NCBI RefSeq assembly: GCF_000319305.2
Contig: NZ_AMWJ02000001.1
Location: 1,961,001-2,025,000, forward strand
DNA length: 64,000 nt
Direction of reading: 5' to 3'
DNA from: Pseudomonas bharatica CSV86
GTDB taxonomy: Bacteria > Pseudomonadota > Gammaproteobacteria > Pseudomonadales > Pseudomonadaceae
The position numbers and the translations under genes were made by a program. The notes under the pieces were generated by a model. That model made no database searches. It saw only the letters and a program-made list of their open reading frames with translations, and had not been told where the DNA came from. Numbering within the stretch: the first letter of the stretch is position 1; each line of letters opens with the position of its first letter. Shown here in pieces: positions 1 to 8,553 of the stretch.

Positions 1-474
1 ACCCGGCCAGGCTTGCAGGAATGCGCAATCGTCATACAGCGGGCAGACATCCATGTGCGACACCTGCAACGGCACTTCCAGCATCGACAGGGCCGCGACG
101 TGGGTCGGGTGGGTGTGGATGATGCAGTTGACGTCCGGGCGGGCGCGGTACAGCCAGCTGTGGAAACGGTTGGCCGGATTGGCCATGCCGCTGCCTTCGA
201 GCACCTCCAGGTCTTCGTTGACCAGCAGCAGGTTGCTGGCGCTGATCTCGTCGAAGCCCAGCCCCAGTTGCTGGGTGTAGAAGGTGCCTGGCTGCGGGCC
301 GCGGGCGCTGATTTGCCCGGCGAGGCCGGAATCATGGCCGCGGTCGAAGAGAATGCGGCAGGTCAGGGCCAGCTTTTCCCGTACAGTCCACGTATTATCC
401 GCAAGCGAACCTTGCATCCGCGCAAGCGCCTGGCGGACCAGTTGGTCCTTGGGCAGTGTCATTGTGTCGGTCAT
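1..474 (-). CDS. Class II aldolase/adducin-family protein, C-terminus cut off by window edge
   Basis: The minus-strand frame starting at the ATG at 474 runs open to position 1 (158 codons), so the 3' part lies outside the window. The translation has the class II aldolase/adducin fold signature: an N-terminal helical region with LTCRILFDRGHDSGLAGQISAR, then the metal-binding stretch IIHTHPTHVAALSM that supplies histidines for the divalent metal. The family includes fuculose-1-phosphate-type aldolases and decarboxylases acting on small sugar acids; substrate cannot be read from the fragment. A second ATG at 462 is possible. It diverges from an XRE-cupin regulator across a 153-bp gap carrying two palindromes, so that regulator probably controls it. 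Confidence 0.82.
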   Translation of the reverse strand, partial: MTDTMTLPKDQLVRQALARMQGSLADNTWTVREKLALTCRILFDRGHDSGLAGQISARGPQPGTFYTQQLGLGFDEISASNLLLVNEDLEVLEGSGMANPANRFHSWLYRARPDVNCIIHTHPTHVAALSMLEVPLQVSHMDVCPLYDDCAFLQAWPG

Positions 475-544
475 CGAGTGGTCCTCGGTGAAGTAAGTGG
501 AGCCCGCCCCCGATTGCCTGGAAAACGAGCGGGGGCGGTTTGCG

Positions 545-583
545 TTGTGACACAAACAAGGCTATATGACACAAAGTGTCATA
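545..583. promoter_or_regulatory. Two related palindromic operators between aldolase and XRE-cupin genes
   Basis: Two dyads lie side by side in the divergent intergenic region. The first is TTGTG-A-CACAA (545-555). The second is TATGACAC-AAA-GTGTCATA (565-583), a perfect 8-bp inverted repeat. Both contain TGACACAAA, repeated with a 19-bp period (548-556 and 567-575), i.e. about two helical turns, as expected for two repressor dimers on one DNA face. The inferred ligand is the XRE-cupin protein encoded just to the right; no binding data are implied. Confidence 0.6.
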
Positions 584-627
584 AGCAAGCGAAAAGTTGC
601 ACCACTGACCGGAATCAACTGCAGCGC

Positions 628-1167
628 ATGTCTATCCGTTTGAAATTATTGAGAAAAAAACTCGGCATTACCCTTGAGGTATTGGCCGACAAAGCCGGCA
701 TGACCAAAAGCTACCTGTCCAAGGTCGAGCGTGGTCTGAATACGCCGTCGATTGCCGCTGCGCTGAAGCTGGCGCGGGCATTGAACGTCAATGTCGAGGA
801 ACTGTTCGCCGAAGATGCACCGAACCAGGCGCGTTACAGCCTGGTGCGCAGCGGCGAGCGCCAACCGCTGGCCGGCAGTGGCGAGGGGCCGGGCTACGCG
901 GTGCTGGCCAACCAGATCGGCCAGCGCAGCCTGTTGCCGTTCCTGATCAGCCCGCCGATGGACTTCAGCGACTCCACCTTCAAGGAGCACCTGGGCGAGG
1001 AATTCCTTTTCGTCCACGAGGGCCGGGTCGAAGTGGATTTCATGAACGAGCGGGTCATTCTCGAGCGTGGCGATGCCCTTTACTTCAACGCCCAGACCCC
1101 GCATCGCCTGCGCTCCCTAGGCGAGCAGCCGGCGCAGTTGCTAGTAGTGGTGCACGACGCAGGGTAG
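628..1167 (+). CDS. XRE-family transcriptional regulator with C-terminal cupin domain
   Basis: A 179-aa regulator. Residues about 2-58 form a lambda-repressor-type helix-turn-helix (LGITLEVLADKAGMTKSYLSKVERG), and residues about 110-178 form a small cupin barrel (EFLFVHEGRVEVDFMNE, then GDALYFNAQTPHRLRS). This XRE-cupin (SutR/PuuR-like) design usually senses a small metabolite with the cupin and represses neighbouring catabolic genes. The open frame extends far upstream, but the ATG at 628 is the correct start because it begins directly at the HTH. It is divergent from the class II aldolase gene; the palindromes at 545-583 are the likely operators for both genes. Confidence 0.88.
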   Translation: MSIRLKLLRKKLGITLEVLADKAGMTKSYLSKVERGLNTPSIAAALKLARALNVNVEELFAEDAPNQARYSLVRSGERQPLAGSGEGPGYAVLANQIGQRSLLPFLISPPMDFSDSTFKEHLGEEFLFVHEGRVEVDFMNERVILERGDALYFNAQTPHRLRSLGEQPAQLLVVVHDAG

Positions 1168-1239
1168 GTTTTGCCGGCGCCCTTGTGTCCGGGGTGCCGC
1201 TAGCATCGCGGCTTTTCCTGGCCTTCAAGGACGACCGCC

Positions 1240-3654
1240 ATGATCCAGCCCTCGCGGGACTATTCCCGCCTGCTCAACACCCTGATCGACCAGCGCATCG
1301 CCGCCGCGCCGAAGCGCAGCCCCTGGTTCCACCTCACTCCTGGCGAACGTGCGGATTACCTGGACGAGACCGACGCCCGCCTGCTGGAGATCCAGCACAC
1401 CACCCTCAACGTGCTGGCCGCGCAGCACTTAAGCATGGACAACAACCCGCAGGGCATCGACGAACACCTGGCCATGCTGCGCCGCCACCGCGAGGCGCTC
1501 GACAGCCATAGCCCGTACCGCCAGGCGCTGGACCGGGATATCTCGCTCTATAGTCGCCAGCAGGCCGCCATGCACGGCTTCGAAGGCGCCTGGCGCAAGG
1601 GGTTGCGGCTGATCCGGGCCGGTGACGGACTGCGCAACCCATGTGCGGGGCTGCTGCAGCGCCTGCAACGGATGATCGACCTGCTGCAACGCAAGATCGA
1701 CAGCGAAGGCGATGCCCGTCGGGTCACGCCCTTCGCCCGGCAACAGGGCTGGAAGGCGCTCGCCGAACGCTACCGCGCGCTGCTCGACGGCAAGCCGGTG
1801 GACCTGGCCGAGGTGCCCGCGGCCTCCGACGGCTTGCCGGTGAACCTGTCGCTGCTGCTGATGGAGGAGCGGCCTGGGTACGTGCGGATGAACGTGGCGC
1901 TGGTCGATGCCGATTTCGAGGGACGCTACAAGGACATGCACCTGGAGCACGGCCGCCTGGTGACTGCAACCCGCAGCCTGATGAATTTTTCCTTCGGTAC
2001 GGCGGCGCGCTCCCTGGCCTGGCAGCAACACTATCGCCTCAAGCACGAGCCGGGACGTTCGCCGACCTTTGCGCCGATCCGCTCGGTGCTGGTGCGCACT
2101 GCCTTCGTGGAGGTGTTCCTCGGTCATTGGCTGGTCTCCGAACACACGCTGCGCAGCGGTTTCCTGGTACGGGTGATGGACGATGGCTCGCGGCTTCGGG
2201 TAATCAACGTCGATCGCAAGGAGTGCAACCAGATCGGCATCGAGGCGTTCGACGAGCCGGGCGCGCAAGGCAAGGTGCGCGAGGTGGATCTGCCGCGGCG
2301 CCTGGAGGATCTGCTCAACCGCTACGCCGATATCGCCAGCTTCCAGACCATCGCCGTGGACAGCTACGCCGCCAGCCATTACGACCCTGACCGCGACGGT
2401 CGCTTCGTCGGCATCCGTGAGCTGGAGCGCTCCGTGGGTTTTGGCCAGCACCTGTATCTGCTGGAACTGCCTCATGGCCGCGACTACCTGGCGGTGACCC
2501 CCTTCGCCGTGGTGGACCGGCAGGGCAGCCGTCATCTGCGCGGCGCCGAGGTGCAGCGCGCCTGGGCGCATAACTCGGCGTTCTTCGAGCGTTTGCACAG
2601 CTTGCGCGAGCAGGGCGAGGGCGCTTGCCCCTGGCTCAACAGCCCGCGCGAGCGAGCGGCGTTCACGGCCCAGTGGCAACGCTTGCTGGAGCGCAATCAT
2701 CTGACGCCCGGGGCGTTGCTGGCGGTGCCGGAAGCGCCGCGGGCAAGCCTGCGCGACGGCCAGGGCAATGCCCTGGGCAAAATGCTCCGGGAGCGCGCCC
2801 TGGCCGACCGGATCTGGTGCTGGCCGGCGTTGGATGCCTCGCTTGCGGCCATTGCCGCACGGATGCTCAAGCGCGGTGGCCTGCAAAAGCTGCTGGACGA
2901 CGCCTATGTCCAGGCCACCTTGGCCCAGGCAACGCGTTTGCCGGGCTTGGCCCTGGAGCCCATGCCTCATCGGGCGCGGAACCTGCGTTTGCTCAAGTGG
3001 CTGCTCGGCGAGGACCAGCAAGCCGTTGCAGAGAGTCGCGACCTGCGTCGACAGTTGCTGTTCCAGGTGTTGCGCCTGCGGGCCGGGCAGCTTGGCGGCG
3101 GGCATGCCCAGGTCAATCCGCACGGGCTGGATGCCGGCAACGCCCTGGCGCGCCCCGACCCCTGGCTGATCCTCAATGCCCGGCCGGAGCGCCTGCTGGC
3201 CGGGGACAATCGCTGGTTGATAGCCGAAGACAAATACCGCAGCACCCACCAATGGGTACCCGACCCGTTGCATCCCGCCACGCGCTATATGGACGAGCTG
3301 GACACCCCGTTCATCGGCGGCATCAGTGCCGCCACCGAGGCGCTGTGTCGCGATTTGCCGCAACTGTTCGACGGCTTGCCGTCGCTGCCTGAGTACTGGC
3401 GCTTCCAATTGGCCAACAGCGCGTTCTGGCTGCGCAACGGCTATCACTCGCTGTTCGAAACCCTGTACATGGCAGCGCGCTACGAGCCGCTGGCCGAGGG
3501 TAGCGTGGGCGACCAGTTGCTGGCGCTGTTCGATCGCGGCCGGGATCACCCCGCAAGCGCGCTGTACCGGGACCTCATGGCCTTGCTCAGGCCCCTGATC
3601 GATCAAGGTTTGAGCGGTGAAGAACGCCTGGCACCGGACCCTGCCGGGTGCTAG
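1240..3654 (+). CDS. Large protein of unknown function (804 aa)
   Basis: I do not recognise this family. The ATG at 1240 follows an AAGGAC ribosome-binding site. There is no signal peptide, obvious membrane segment or familiar catalytic motif; the protein looks soluble, Arg/Leu-rich and mostly helical, with a long helical N-terminal third (residues about 1-185), a mixed central part, and a conserved-looking C-terminal part containing RYMDELDTPFIGGISAATEA and WRFQLANSAFWLRNGYHSLF (roughly residues 685-745). The gene stands alone: 72 bp after the XRE gene and 39 bp before an AraC gene on the same strand. Codon use is typical of the window, so it does not look recently acquired. Alternatives such as a secreted effector or a structural protein cannot be decided from sequence. 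Confidence 0.8.
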   Translation: MIQPSRDYSRLLNTLIDQRIAAAPKRSPWFHLTPGERADYLDETDARLLEIQHTTLNVLAAQHLSMDNNPQGIDEHLAMLRRHREALDSHSPYRQALDRDISLYSRQQAAMHGFEGAWRKGLRLIRAGDGLRNPCAGLLQRLQRMIDLLQRKIDSEGDARRVTPFARQQGWKALAERYRALLDGKPVDLAEVPAASDGLPVNLSLLLMEERPGYVRMNVALVDADFEGRYKDMHLEHGRLVTATRSLMNFSFGTAARSLAWQQHYRLKHEPGRSPTFAPIRSVLVRTAFVEVFLGHWLVSEHTLRSGFLVRVMDDGSRLRVINVDRKECNQIGIEAFDEPGAQGKVREVDLPRRLEDLLNRYADIASFQTIAVDSYAASHYDPDRDGRFVGIRELERSVGFGQHLYLLELPHGRDYLAVTPFAVVDRQGSRHLRGAEVQRAWAHNSAFFERLHSLREQGEGACPWLNSPRERAAFTAQWQRLLERNHLTPGALLAVPEAPRASLRDGQGNALGKMLRERALADRIWCWPALDASLAAIAARMLKRGGLQKLLDDAYVQATLAQATRLPGLALEPMPHRARNLRLLKWLLGEDQQAVAESRDLRRQLLFQVLRLRAGQLGGGHAQVNPHGLDAGNALARPDPWLILNARPERLLAGDNRWLIAEDKYRSTHQWVPDPLHPATRYMDELDTPFIGGISAATEALCRDLPQLFDGLPSLPEYWRFQLANSAFWLRNGYHSLFETLYMAARYEPLAEGSVGDQLLALFDRGRDHPASALYRDLMALLRPLIDQGLSGEERLAPDPAGC

Positions 3655-3693
3655 GCTCGTCGTCGTTTTCGTACGACTCCGGGAGACTTTTCG

Positions 3694-4479
3694 ATGAGCA
3701 ATGGTTCGACTTTCTGGCGCGATCCGGCGTTGCCGTTCATCGAGGCCCGTGGTGTCGCCGACGGGCGCAAGGTCTGCTATTCGCGGCACTCCCATGAAGG
3801 CTTCTCGATCGGTGCGATCACCGCCGGGCGCAGCACCTATTTCGACGGGCAGCGCTGGCACGAGGTGGAGGCGGGGACGGTAGTGATGATGAACCCCGGA
3901 GTGGTGCACGCCTGCAACCCGATCGCCGACCAGCCCTGGTCGTACCTGATGCTTTATGTCGATATGCCCTGGCTGCGCGCGCAGGGCTTCGAGCCCCTGG
4001 GGCAGACCCTGAGCACCGCGCCGCAGTTGTATCGCTCGCTGCTGGCACTGTACGAGGGCTTGACCGACAGCCTCGCTGCCAGCGACGACAAGTGCCTCGC
4101 CGCTGAACGCTTCTTCGGGCAGTTGCGCGAGCAGATCCAGGCCGCGCCGAGCGCGACGGCGCAGGGCAATGAGCGGGTGCAGCGGGCCGCGGACTACATT
4201 CGCCAGCACTGTACCGAGCCGCTGAAGCTGGAAGACATCGGCGAGGCGGCGGGTTTATCGACGTCCTACCTGACCCGCGCCTTCAAGCAGCATTTTGGCC
4301 TGACGCCCCATGGCTACCTGCTCGACCAGCGGGTGCGCTATGCCCGCGCGCAGTTGCGCCAGGGGCGGCTGATCGCCGAGGTTGCCCATGAGGCCGGGTT
4401 CGCCGACCAGGCCCATCTGCAGCGTGCCTTCAAGCAGCATCTGGCGGCGACCCCGGGGCACTATCGTTCAGCCCACTAG
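3694..4479 (+). CDS. AraC-family transcriptional regulator
   Basis: A 261-aa protein with an N-terminal cupin-like sensor (SHEGFSIGAITAGRSTYFDGQRW, then GTVVMMNPGVVHACNP) and a C-terminal double HTH (ADYIRQHCTEPLKLEDIGEAAGLS followed by AHEAGFADQAHLQRAFKQHL). This is the AraC subclass that Pseudomonas commonly pairs with LysE-type exporters. The neighbour on the opposite strand is a LysE translocator whose 3' end overlaps this gene by 12 bp, so the two are convergent rather than divergent. Regulation of that exporter is a plausible inference from proximity only. Confidence 0.9.
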   Translation: MSNGSTFWRDPALPFIEARGVADGRKVCYSRHSHEGFSIGAITAGRSTYFDGQRWHEVEAGTVVMMNPGVVHACNPIADQPWSYLMLYVDMPWLRAQGFEPLGQTLSTAPQLYRSLLALYEGLTDSLAASDDKCLAAERFFGQLREQIQAAPSATAQGNERVQRAADYIRQHCTEPLKLEDIGEAAGLSTSYLTRAFKQHFGLTPHGYLLDQRVRYARAQLRQGRLIAEVAHEAGFADQAHLQRAFKQHLAATPGHYRSAH

Positions 4480-5055
4480 CAGATAGCCGGCACTGGCAGC
4501 CAGCAGCGCTGCCAGCGAACGGTTGAACAGGCGCATGCGCCGTGGTTCTTCGAGATGGCGGCGGATCACCGTGCCGGCCCAGGCCCAGCAGCCCACCGAC
4601 AGGTAGCAGATCACCAGGTAGATCAAGGTGAAGCGCCAGAGCAAGGCGGTCTCGCCTTCGCCGACGAAGGCGCCGACCCCGGCGACGCAGGCCAGCCAGG
4701 CCTTGGGGTTGAGCCACTGCATCAGCGCTCCGTAGAAAAAACCGGGGGCGCGTTGCGGCTCGCCATTGCCGAGCCGGCCGTCGTCGGCGGCCAGTTTCCA
4801 GGCCATGTACAGCAGGAACAGGATTCCGGCCCAGCGCAGCGCGTCGGTCAGGCCGGGCCAGCGCAGCATCACTGCATGCAGTCCCAGGCCCACCAGCATC
4901 AGCAGCAGGCAGAAGCCCAGGGTGGCACCGGTGACATGCCGCAGCGCCGGGCGCAAGCCGTGGCGGGCGCCGGCGGCCAGGGCGACAAGGTTGACCGGGC
5001 CGGGGGAGATGGAAGCGGCCAGCGCGAAGGCGGCCATGGAGAGAGTCAGGCTCAT
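4468..5055 (-). CDS. LysE-family amino-acid/metabolite exporter
   Basis: A 195-aa inner-membrane protein with about six hydrophobic segments and the family N-terminal signature ASISPGPVNLVALAAGARHG, followed by GFCLLLMLVGLGLHAVM and the central WLNPKAWLACVAGVGAF. LysE/RhtB proteins export amino acids or homoserine-lactone-like metabolites by exchange; the substrate cannot be predicted. The open frame reaches further upstream, but the ATG at 5055 starts at the first transmembrane segment and gives the usual family length. Its 3' end overlaps the convergent AraC gene. Confidence 0.9.
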   Translation of the reverse strand: MSLTLSMAAFALAASISPGPVNLVALAAGARHGLRPALRHVTGATLGFCLLLMLVGLGLHAVMLRWPGLTDALRWAGILFLLYMAWKLAADDGRLGNGEPQRAPGFFYGALMQWLNPKAWLACVAGVGAFVGEGETALLWRFTLIYLVICYLSVGCWAWAGTVIRRHLEEPRRMRLFNRSLAALLAASAGYLLVG

Positions 5056-5258
5056 GGATGTTTCTCTTGCAGGGAACGAGGCCTTTACTCTATTGGCGTG
5101 CACCTGCGCCGGTATTGAAGAAAACTGCCCTCTGCAACGCAGGCGGTTTTGACTTTTTTGTCGATTGCCCGACACGGCGCGTATAAACTGCTCGCCACTT
5201 TGCCGGTCGCTTCCTCAACCGGCACCTGGAACAAGCACCTGGAACAAAGAGAGTCGAA

Positions 5259-5969
5259 ATGGGCGCACAGTGGAAAGCCAAGCATAAAGAAGCAGCTGCC
5301 AATGCCAAGGGCAAGATCATGGGCAAGCTGGCCAAGGAAATTCAGATCGCCGCACGCAGCGGTGCCGACCCGGACATGAACGCACGCTTGCGTCTGGTGG
5401 TCGAGCAGGCCAAGAAGGCTTCCATGACCCGCGAGACCCTCGAACGTGCCATCAAGAAAGGCGCCGGCCTGCTGGGTGAGCAGGTGCAGTACCACGCGGT
5501 GAAATACGAAGGTTTCGCCCCGCACCAGGTGCCGCTGATCGTCGAGTGCCTGACCGATAACGTCAACCGCACCGTCGCCGAAGTCCGCGTGCTGTTCCGC
5601 AAGGGCCAGCTGGGCGCCGAGGGTTCGGTGTCGTGGGACTTCAACCATGTCGGCCTGATCGAGGCAACGCCGGACAGCGCCGATGCCGATCCGGAGCTGG
5701 CCGCCATCGAGGCCGGCGCCCAGGACTTCGAGCCTGCCGAAGAGGGCGCGACCCTCTTCATCACCGAAACCACCGACCTGGACAGCGTGCAAAAAGCCCT
5801 GCCGGCCCAGGGCTTCACCGTGATCTCGGCGAAGATCGGCTACACCCCGAAGAACCCGGTCAGTGCCGCGAGCCTGAGCGCCGAGGCGCTGGCGGAAGTG
5901 GAAGCCTTCCTCGACGCCATCGACGGGCACGACGACGTGCAGAACGTCTATGTCGGCCTTGCGGGCTGA
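5259..5969 (+). CDS. YebC/PmpR (TACO1-like) family protein
   Basis: A 236-aa cytoplasmic protein. The N-terminus [19 protein letters not shown] and the block [20 protein letters not shown] are the hallmark of the YebC/PmpR family, followed by the acidic central domain and the conserved end domain ([20 protein letters not shown]). Members were first described as transcriptional regulators (PmpR in P. aeruginosa quorum sensing) and more recently as translation factors relieving ribosome stalling. This copy resembles the YeeN-type paralogue rather than the yebC linked to ruvC, since no ruv genes are nearby. The start follows an AAGAGAG ribosome-binding site, and a strong terminator follows the stop. 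Confidence 0.9.
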   Translation: MGAQWKAKHKEAAANAKGKIMGKLAKEIQIAARSGADPDMNARLRLVVEQAKKASMTRETLERAIKKGAGLLGEQVQYHAVKYEGFAPHQVPLIVECLTDNVNRTVAEVRVLFRKGQLGAEGSVSWDFNHVGLIEATPDSADADPELAAIEAGAQDFEPAEEGATLFITETTDLDSVQKALPAQGFTVISAKIGYTPKNPVSAASLSAEALAEVEAFLDAIDGHDDVQNVYVGLAG

Positions 5970-5985
5970 CACCACCAGCCGTGAA

Positions 5986-6013
5986 AAAGGGACCGCATGC
6001 GGTCCCTTTGTTT
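5986..6013 (+). terminator. Rho-independent terminator after the yebC-like gene
   Basis: A perfect 24-bp palindrome (5986-6009) with 12-bp arms, each containing GGGACCGC, sits 17 bp after the stop and is followed by TTTG-TTTT. The AAA/TTT flanks make it usable in both directions, so it could also end the decayed LRR transcript coming from the right. Confidence 0.85.
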
Positions 6014-6051
6014 TGGGGGCTCCTATGGACGATGCAGGGACGCCAGTTGCC

Positions 6052-6465
6052 TGTGCAGCGTTGCAGGCTGTCCGGCAGGTGGCGCAGACGGTTGCCGGAG
6101 AGCATCAGCTTTTGCAACCCGGGGCAGTCGCCAAGGGCCTAGGGCAGTTCTTCGATGCGGTTGCTCTTGACGCCAACAACCTGCAACTGCGCGCAACCAC
6201 CGATCCCCCGCGGCAGTTCGCTTAAGCGATTCTCCGAACAAAACAGCACTTTCAGCTTGTGCAGCCGACCCAGGTCGTCGGGCAGGCTGGTCAGGCGGTT
6301 GCCGGTGAGGTTGAGGACTTCGAGGCTGTCGGCAAGGTTGAAGATTTCCTGCGGGAACTGCTCAAGGCCGCAGGCCAGGTCGAGGCGCACGCTGCCTGCC
6401 AGGCGGCCGGATTTGAGATCGTCGAGAGAATGCATGGGTGCTGCCGTGGAAGAAAAGGCCGTCAT
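6052..6465 (-). pseudogene. Decayed leucine-rich-repeat (LRR-kinase type) gene
   Basis: From the ATG at 6465 the minus strand encodes several leucine-rich repeats (SLEVLNLTGNRLTSLPDDLG, then KLKVLFCSENRLSELPRGIG, then LQVVGVKSNRIEELP). A TAG at 6139-6141 interrupts the frame, most simply GAG to TAG because an E is expected there. The repeats resume in the same frame (LQKLMLSGNRLRHLPDSLQRC) and are then lost at about 6052 in unrelated sequence near the yebC terminator. Intact Pseudomonas relatives, as I recall, carry LRRs followed by a protein-kinase domain; here no kinase remains. This is genuine decay (nonsense plus 3' loss), unlike the homopolymer frameshifts elsewhere in the window. Confidence 0.72.
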
Positions 6466-6577
6466 GATAAGGGCAAAGCCCGTCCCCCATGCGACTTAAG
6501 TTCGATAGCAGGCTGGCGCGAGCAGGCCATACTCGAGATTCGCCCTTTAATAACAACAAACACAGGGTTATTGATCG

Positions 6578-8467
6578 ATGAGTTATCAGCAGTGCTATGA
6601 CCGCTCCATCGCCGCGCCCGCCGAGTTCTGGGCCGAGCAGGCGCAAAGCCTGGCCTGGTTGCGCAGGCCTACGGAGATCCTGCGCGACAACCCCGACGGC
6701 ACCCACCAATGGTTCGCCGACGGCCGGCTGAACAGTTGCCACCTGGCCCTTGACCAGCAGATCGAGGACGGCCGCGGCGAGCAACTGGCCCTGATCTACG
6801 ATTCGCCGGTCACCGGCAGCCAGCAGACCTTCACCTTCAACCAGTTGCGCGACCAGGTGGCGCGCCTTGCCGGACTGCTGCGCGAGCTCGGTGTGGCACA
6901 GGGCGACGGGGTGGTCATCTACATGCCCATGGTGCCCGAGGCGGCGATGGCCATGCTCGCCTGTGCGCGGATCGGCGCGGTGCATTCGGTGGTGTTCGGC
7001 GGCTTCGCTCCCCACGAGCTGGCGCTGCGCATCGACGATGCGCGGCCGACCCTGCTGCTCACCGCGTCCTGCGGCCTGGAGTTCGACCGCGTCATCGAGT
7101 ACAAACCGCTGGTCGACCGGGCCCTGGAGCAATCCGCGCACCAGCCGCGCAAGGTCCTGGTGCTGCAACGAGCGCAGGCCCGCGCCACGCTGGTCGAAGG
7201 CCGTGACCTGGACTGGCAGGCCGCCCTGCAACACGCTACCCCGGTGCCGCCGGTGGAACTGCTCGCGACCGATCCGCTGTACATCATGTACACCTCCGGA
7301 ACCACCGGCAAACCCAAGGGCATCGTGCGCGAGAACGGCGGCAATGCCGTGGCCTTGCGCTTTGCCATGAAGCACATCTACGGCATGCAGGCCGGCGACG
7401 TATGGTGGGGAATTTCCGATGTCGGCTGGGTGGTCGGGCATTCGCTGATCGTCTATGGCCCGTTGATGAACGGCTGCACCACGGTGTTCTACGAGGGCAA
7501 GCCGATCCGTACCCCGGATGCCGGGGCCTATTGGCGGGTGGTCGAGCAGTACCGGGTCAACGGCCTGTTCTGCGCACCGACGGCCATGCGTGCGATCCGC
7601 AAGGAAGACCCGCAGGGCCTGCTGCTGCGCCGTTACGACATCAGCTCGCTGCGCCAGTTGTTCCTGGCCGGCGAGCGCCTCGACTCCAGTACCCATCAAT
7701 GGCTGGAAAGCATCAGCGGCAAGGCCGTGCACGATCACTGGTGGCAGACCGAGACCGGTTGGCCGGTGACTGCACCCTGCCTGGGCCTGCATGGCAGCGG
7801 CGGGCGCGCGGGGTCAAGCAACCGGGCGGTGCCGGGTTACCACGTGCGGGTGCTGGATGAAGATGGCCAGGTGCTCGGTGCCAACCAGCAGGGCGCCATC
7901 GTCATCGCCCTGCCATTGCCGCCCGGGTGCAGCCAGACCCTGTGGGGCGATCATCAGCGCTACCTGGAGTCGTACCTGCAGACCTATCCCGGCTATTACC
8001 ACACCGGCGACGGCGGCTACCTGGATGAAGACGGCTTCGTCTATATCATGGGGCGTACCGACGACGTGATTAACGTTTCCGGGCATCGCCTGTCCACCGG
8101 CGAGATGGAAGACCTGGTCGCCCGTCACCCGGCGGTGGCCGAGTGCGCGGTGGTGGGCGTGCGCGACGAAATCAAGGGCCAGGTGCCGTTGGCGCTGCTG
8201 GTGCTCAAGGATGGTGTGGACAGCGGGGAGGCGCAGTTGCAGACCGAGCTGGTGGCCACGGTACGCGAGCAGATCGGTGCACTGGCCTGTTTCAACCAGG
8301 TGCGGGTAGTCAAGCGGCTGCCCAAGACCCGTTCCGGAAAGATCCTGCGCGCGGTGCTGCGCAAGATCGCCGACCAGCAGCCTTATGTGGCGCCGTCCAC
8401 CCTGGATGATCCTGCGGTGTTGGTGGAGATCGAGGAGGTATTGGCGGGGTTGGCGCGTAGTGCCTGA
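6578..8467 (+). CDS. prpE: Propionate--CoA ligase (PrpE)
   Basis: A 629-aa acyl-CoA synthetase that activates propionate via an adenylate to propionyl-CoA for the methylcitrate cycle. It has the ANL-superfamily P-loop YTSGTTGKPKGIVREN, the adenylate-binding WWQTETGWP, the GDGGYLDEDGFVYIMGRTDD hinge region, and the C-terminal KTRSGKILR whose lysine is the known acylation-control site. Length and the N-terminal SYQQCYDRSIAAPAEFW match PrpE rather than Acs (about 650 aa). It is monocistronic and not next to prpBCD, as in several Pseudomonas. The start ATG at 6578 has only a weak upstream AGGG. Confidence 0.93.
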   Translation: MSYQQCYDRSIAAPAEFWAEQAQSLAWLRRPTEILRDNPDGTHQWFADGRLNSCHLALDQQIEDGRGEQLALIYDSPVTGSQQTFTFNQLRDQVARLAGLLRELGVAQGDGVVIYMPMVPEAAMAMLACARIGAVHSVVFGGFAPHELALRIDDARPTLLLTASCGLEFDRVIEYKPLVDRALEQSAHQPRKVLVLQRAQARATLVEGRDLDWQAALQHATPVPPVELLATDPLYIMYTSGTTGKPKGIVRENGGNAVALRFAMKHIYGMQAGDVWWGISDVGWVVGHSLIVYGPLMNGCTTVFYEGKPIRTPDAGAYWRVVEQYRVNGLFCAPTAMRAIRKEDPQGLLLRRYDISSLRQLFLAGERLDSSTHQWLESISGKAVHDHWWQTETGWPVTAPCLGLHGSGGRAGSSNRAVPGYHVRVLDEDGQVLGANQQGAIVIALPLPPGCSQTLWGDHQRYLESYLQTYPGYYHTGDGGYLDEDGFVYIMGRTDDVINVSGHRLSTGEMEDLVARHPAVAECAVVGVRDEIKGQVPLALLVLKDGVDSGEAQLQTELVATVREQIGALACFNQVRVVKRLPKTRSGKILRAVLRKIADQQPYVAPSTLDDPAVLVEIEEVLAGLARSA

Positions 8468-8520
8468 GAACCTCGTTATGGCCACCCGGCATACGCCAGG
8501 TGGCCATAAAGGGGTTCTCA
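8465..8520 (+). terminator. Long two-part hairpin at the end of prpE
   Basis: Outer arms TGAGAACC (8465-8472) and GGTTCTCA (8513-8520) enclose inner arms ATGGCCACC (8478-8486) and GGTGGCCAT (8499-8507). The outer arm begins with the prpE stop codon itself. There is no strong U-tract, so it may act as a 3'-end stabiliser or bidirectional terminator between the convergent prpE and AFG1-type genes. Confidence 0.6.
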
Positions 8521-8553
8521 GACGGGCACCTCGCAGCGATCAGCCCCACCACA

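Noticed and set aside
13..627. Upstream extension of the XRE-cupin frame to position 13
   Set aside because: It runs antisense through the aldolase gene and the operators; the protein family begins at the HTH (ATG at 628).
1429..4209. 926-aa open frame on the minus strand opposite the 804-aa gene and AraC
   Set aside because: It spans two genes and an intergenic gap, is His/Gln/Arg-rich with no motif, and mirrors the codon bias of the real plus-strand genes. High GC creates such shadow frames.
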